Part shown: piece after piece, positions 19,693 through 21,314 of the stretch | Layout: each line of letters starts with the position of its first letter | Numbering within the stretch: position 1 is the first letter of the stretch | Assembly: GCA_020441605.1 (NCBI GenBank) | Contig: JAGRLX010000004.1 | Coordinates: 1 to 21,314, forward strand | Origin: Alphaproteobacteria bacterium | GTDB taxonomy: Bacteria > Pseudomonadota > Alphaproteobacteria > Rhizobiales > Aestuariivirgaceae | DNA: 21,314 bases | Direction: 5' to 3' | Made by a program: the position numbers and the translations under genes | Notes under the pieces: generated by a model | The model's database searches: none | What the model was told of the DNA's origin: nothing | Seen by the model: only the letters and a program-made list of their open reading frames with translations

Positions 19693-21314
19693 ATGAACAT
19701 GCGCATGCTGCCGGAAGGGCTTCCCGAGGCGCACGGACTTTATGATCCGCGCAACGAGCACGATGCCTGCGGCATCGGCCTCATCGCCAACATCCACAAT
19801 GCCAAGAGCCATCGCATCGTCAATGATGGCCTGTCGATCCTCAAGAATCTCGAGCACCGCGGTGCCGTCGGTGCCGACCCCAAGGCCGGCGACGGCGCCG
19901 GCGTGATGATCCAGATACCGTATGCCTTCTTTGTCGAAGAGGCAAAGCGCCTGGGCTTCGAACTGCCCGGTCCCCAACATTATGGCGTGGGCTACCTCTT
20001 CATGCCGCGCGAACCGATCTACCGCCAGGACATCGAGCGGATCTGGTGGGAAACATCTCGCGAGGAAGGACTGAAGGTTCTCGGCTGGCGCGATGTGCCG
20101 GTCGATTCCTCGATCCTTGGCTATTCGGTGAAGGGCACCGAGCCGGTGCACCGCCAGGTCTTCATCGGCCGTGGACCTACCATTCGCGACGAGGCCCATT
20201 TCGAGCGCAAGCTCTTCGTCTGCCGCAAGGTGGTGTCGAACCGAATTCTCGAGGTTCTGGGGTCAAAGGCCCGTACCTATTATCCGGTATCAGTCTCGGC
20301 CCGCACCGTGGTCTACAAGGGCCTGGTCCTCGGCAAGGACCTCGGCGCCTATTACAAGGATCTCGAAGATCCACGCGTCGAGAGCGCCTTCGCCATGGTG
20401 CACCAGCGTTTCTCCACCAATACCTTCCCGTCTTGGCCGCTGGCGCACCCCTACCGCTTCATCTGCCACAACGGCGAGATCAACACGGTGCGCGGCAACT
20501 ACAACTGGATGGCCGCCCGCCAGGCCAACATGAAGTCGGAAATCCTCGGCGAGGACCTTTCCAAGCTCTGGCCGATTTCCTACGAGGGCCAGTCCGACAC
20601 CGCCTGTTTCGACAACGCCCTCGAATTCCTCACCCAGGGCGGCTATTCGCTGCCCCATGCCATGATGATGCTGATCCCCGAGGCCTGGGCCGGCAATCCG
20701 CTCATGGATGAGGACCGCCGCGCCTTCTATGAATATCACGCAGCCCTGATGGAACCCTGGGACGGCCCGGCCGCCATGGTCTTCACCGACGGCAAGCTGA
20801 TCGGCGCCACCCTCGACCGCAACGGCCTCCGGCCATCGCGCTACATGACCAGCGCCGACGGCCATGTGCTGCTCGCCTCCGAAATGGGCTGCCTGCAATT
20901 CGCCGAGGAGAACATCACCCACAAGTGGCGACTGCAGCCGGGCAAGATGCTGCTCATCGATCTCGAGCAGAAGCGCATCATTTCCGACGAGGAACTGAAG
21001 AAGCAGCTGTCCAACGCCCATCCCTACAAGGACTGGCTGAAGCGCAGCCAGGTGGTGCTCAAGGACCTTCCGGCCGCGAAGACCCGCCGCGCCACGAGCA
21101 CCGTACCCCTGCTCGAGCGCCAGCAGGCGTTTGGCTACACCCAGGAAGATCTCAAGATCCTCATGGCCCCCATGGCCCAGACCGGCCAGGAGGCGGTGGG
21201 CTCCATGGGCAACGACGCCCCTATCTCGGCACTCTCCGACAAGGCCAAGCTGCTCGACACCTATTTCAAGCAGAATTTCGCCCAGGTCACCAACCCGCCG
21301 ATCGACCCGATCCG
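19693..21314 (+). CDS. gltB: Glutamate synthase (NADPH) large subunit, N-terminal part, cut by window edge
   Basis: ATG at 19693 with AGGAGGAG upstream opens a frame that stays open to the window end (540 complete codons; the family is about 1500 residues). A short propeptide precedes Cys26 in NEHDACGIGLIANIH, the N-terminal nucleophile of the glutaminase domain after processing. Further markers of the class II amidotransferase domain are LEHRGAVGADPKAGDGAGV, MVHQRFSTNTFPSWPLAHPY, ICHNGEINTVRGNYNWM, SDTACFDNALEFL and DRNGLRPSRYM. The central domain begins near the edge (GSMGNDAPISALSD; NPPIDPIR). The enzyme transfers the glutamine amide to 2-oxoglutarate, making two glutamates, together with GltD. 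Expression probably depends on the long leader upstream. Confidence 0.97.
   Translation, partial: MNMRMLPEGLPEAHGLYDPRNEHDACGIGLIANIHNAKSHRIVNDGLSILKNLEHRGAVGADPKAGDGAGVMIQIPYAFFVEEAKRLGFELPGPQHYGVGYLFMPREPIYRQDIERIWWETSREEGLKVLGWRDVPVDSSILGYSVKGTEPVHRQVFIGRGPTIRDEAHFERKLFVCRKVVSNRILEVLGSKARTYYPVSVSARTVVYKGLVLGKDLGAYYKDLEDPRVESAFAMVHQRFSTNTFPSWPLAHPYRFICHNGEINTVRGNYNWMAARQANMKSEILGEDLSKLWPISYEGQSDTACFDNALEFLTQGGYSLPHAMMMLIPEAWAGNPLMDEDRRAFYEYHAALMEPWDGPAAMVFTDGKLIGATLDRNGLRPSRYMTSADGHVLLASEMGCLQFAEENITHKWRLQPGKMLLIDLEQKRIISDEELKKQLSNAHPYKDWLKRSQVVLKDLPAAKTRRATSTVPLLERQQAFGYTQEDLKILMAPMAQTGQEAVGSMGNDAPISALSDKAKLLDTYFKQNFAQVTNPPIDPI

Noticed and set aside
1..21314. CRISPR arrays, tRNA and rRNA genes
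   Set aside because: No regularly spaced repeats, cloverleaf-like segments or rRNA-like stretches were seen.

Overview
The window is high-GC DNA whose gene content points to an alphaproteobacterium, most likely of the Hyphomicrobiales. The pointers are a DUF3489/DUF2924/serine-recombinase cassette, a BigR-type sulfide sensor, BTAD/TolB-like/TPR regulators, and a bufferin (MNIO) operon. The species cannot be named from the sequence.

Left part (1 to about 5700): a scarred accessory region. It opens with the N-terminal half of a serine recombinase, preceded by a DUF2924 gene and the 3' remnant of a DUF3489 gene cut by an IS256-type transposase fragment. Next come a small unknown gene, a BTAD (SARP-like) regulator that stops just after its TolB-like domain begins, an HD-domain gene fragment, and a complete 654-residue BTAD/TolB-like/TPR regulator in an operon with a small secreted protein. 

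Middle (5700 to 12600): a SnoaL/NTF2-like protein diverges from a 663-residue LuxR-GAF-TolB-like-TPR regulator across a promoter with three GCGGTA repeats. Three more broken or shortened genes follow: a polysaccharide lyase without its C-terminus, a PAS protein cut inside its second PAS domain, and a GGDEF-EAL protein starting at the edge of its GGDEF domain. A BASS-like transporter lies between the last two. The geometry suggests an inversion with loss of sequence.

Right part (12600 to the end): intact, metabolic and more chromosomal in character. A class I glutamine amidotransferase is followed, on the minus strand, by a four-gene bufferin operon. It reads from the peptide precursor (DUF2282, four cysteines) to the DUF692/MNIO maturase, the DUF2063 partner and a DoxX membrane protein. 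A hairpin separates the precursor from the enzymes. Then come a DMT/EamA transporter and a sulfide-detoxification locus. In that locus a persulfide dioxygenase-type metallo-hydrolase diverges from a BigR/SqrR-like repressor, a rhodanese and a TauE/SafE exporter, with an AT-rich dyad between them. The window ends inside gltB (glutamate synthase large subunit), preceded by a long leader with a perfect 19-bp palindrome.

Functionally, the right half combines two thiol and metal stress modules: the bufferin pathway, which known members use for copper sequestration, and persulfide oxidation with sulfite export. The left half is dominated by multidomain regulators and rearrangement scars.
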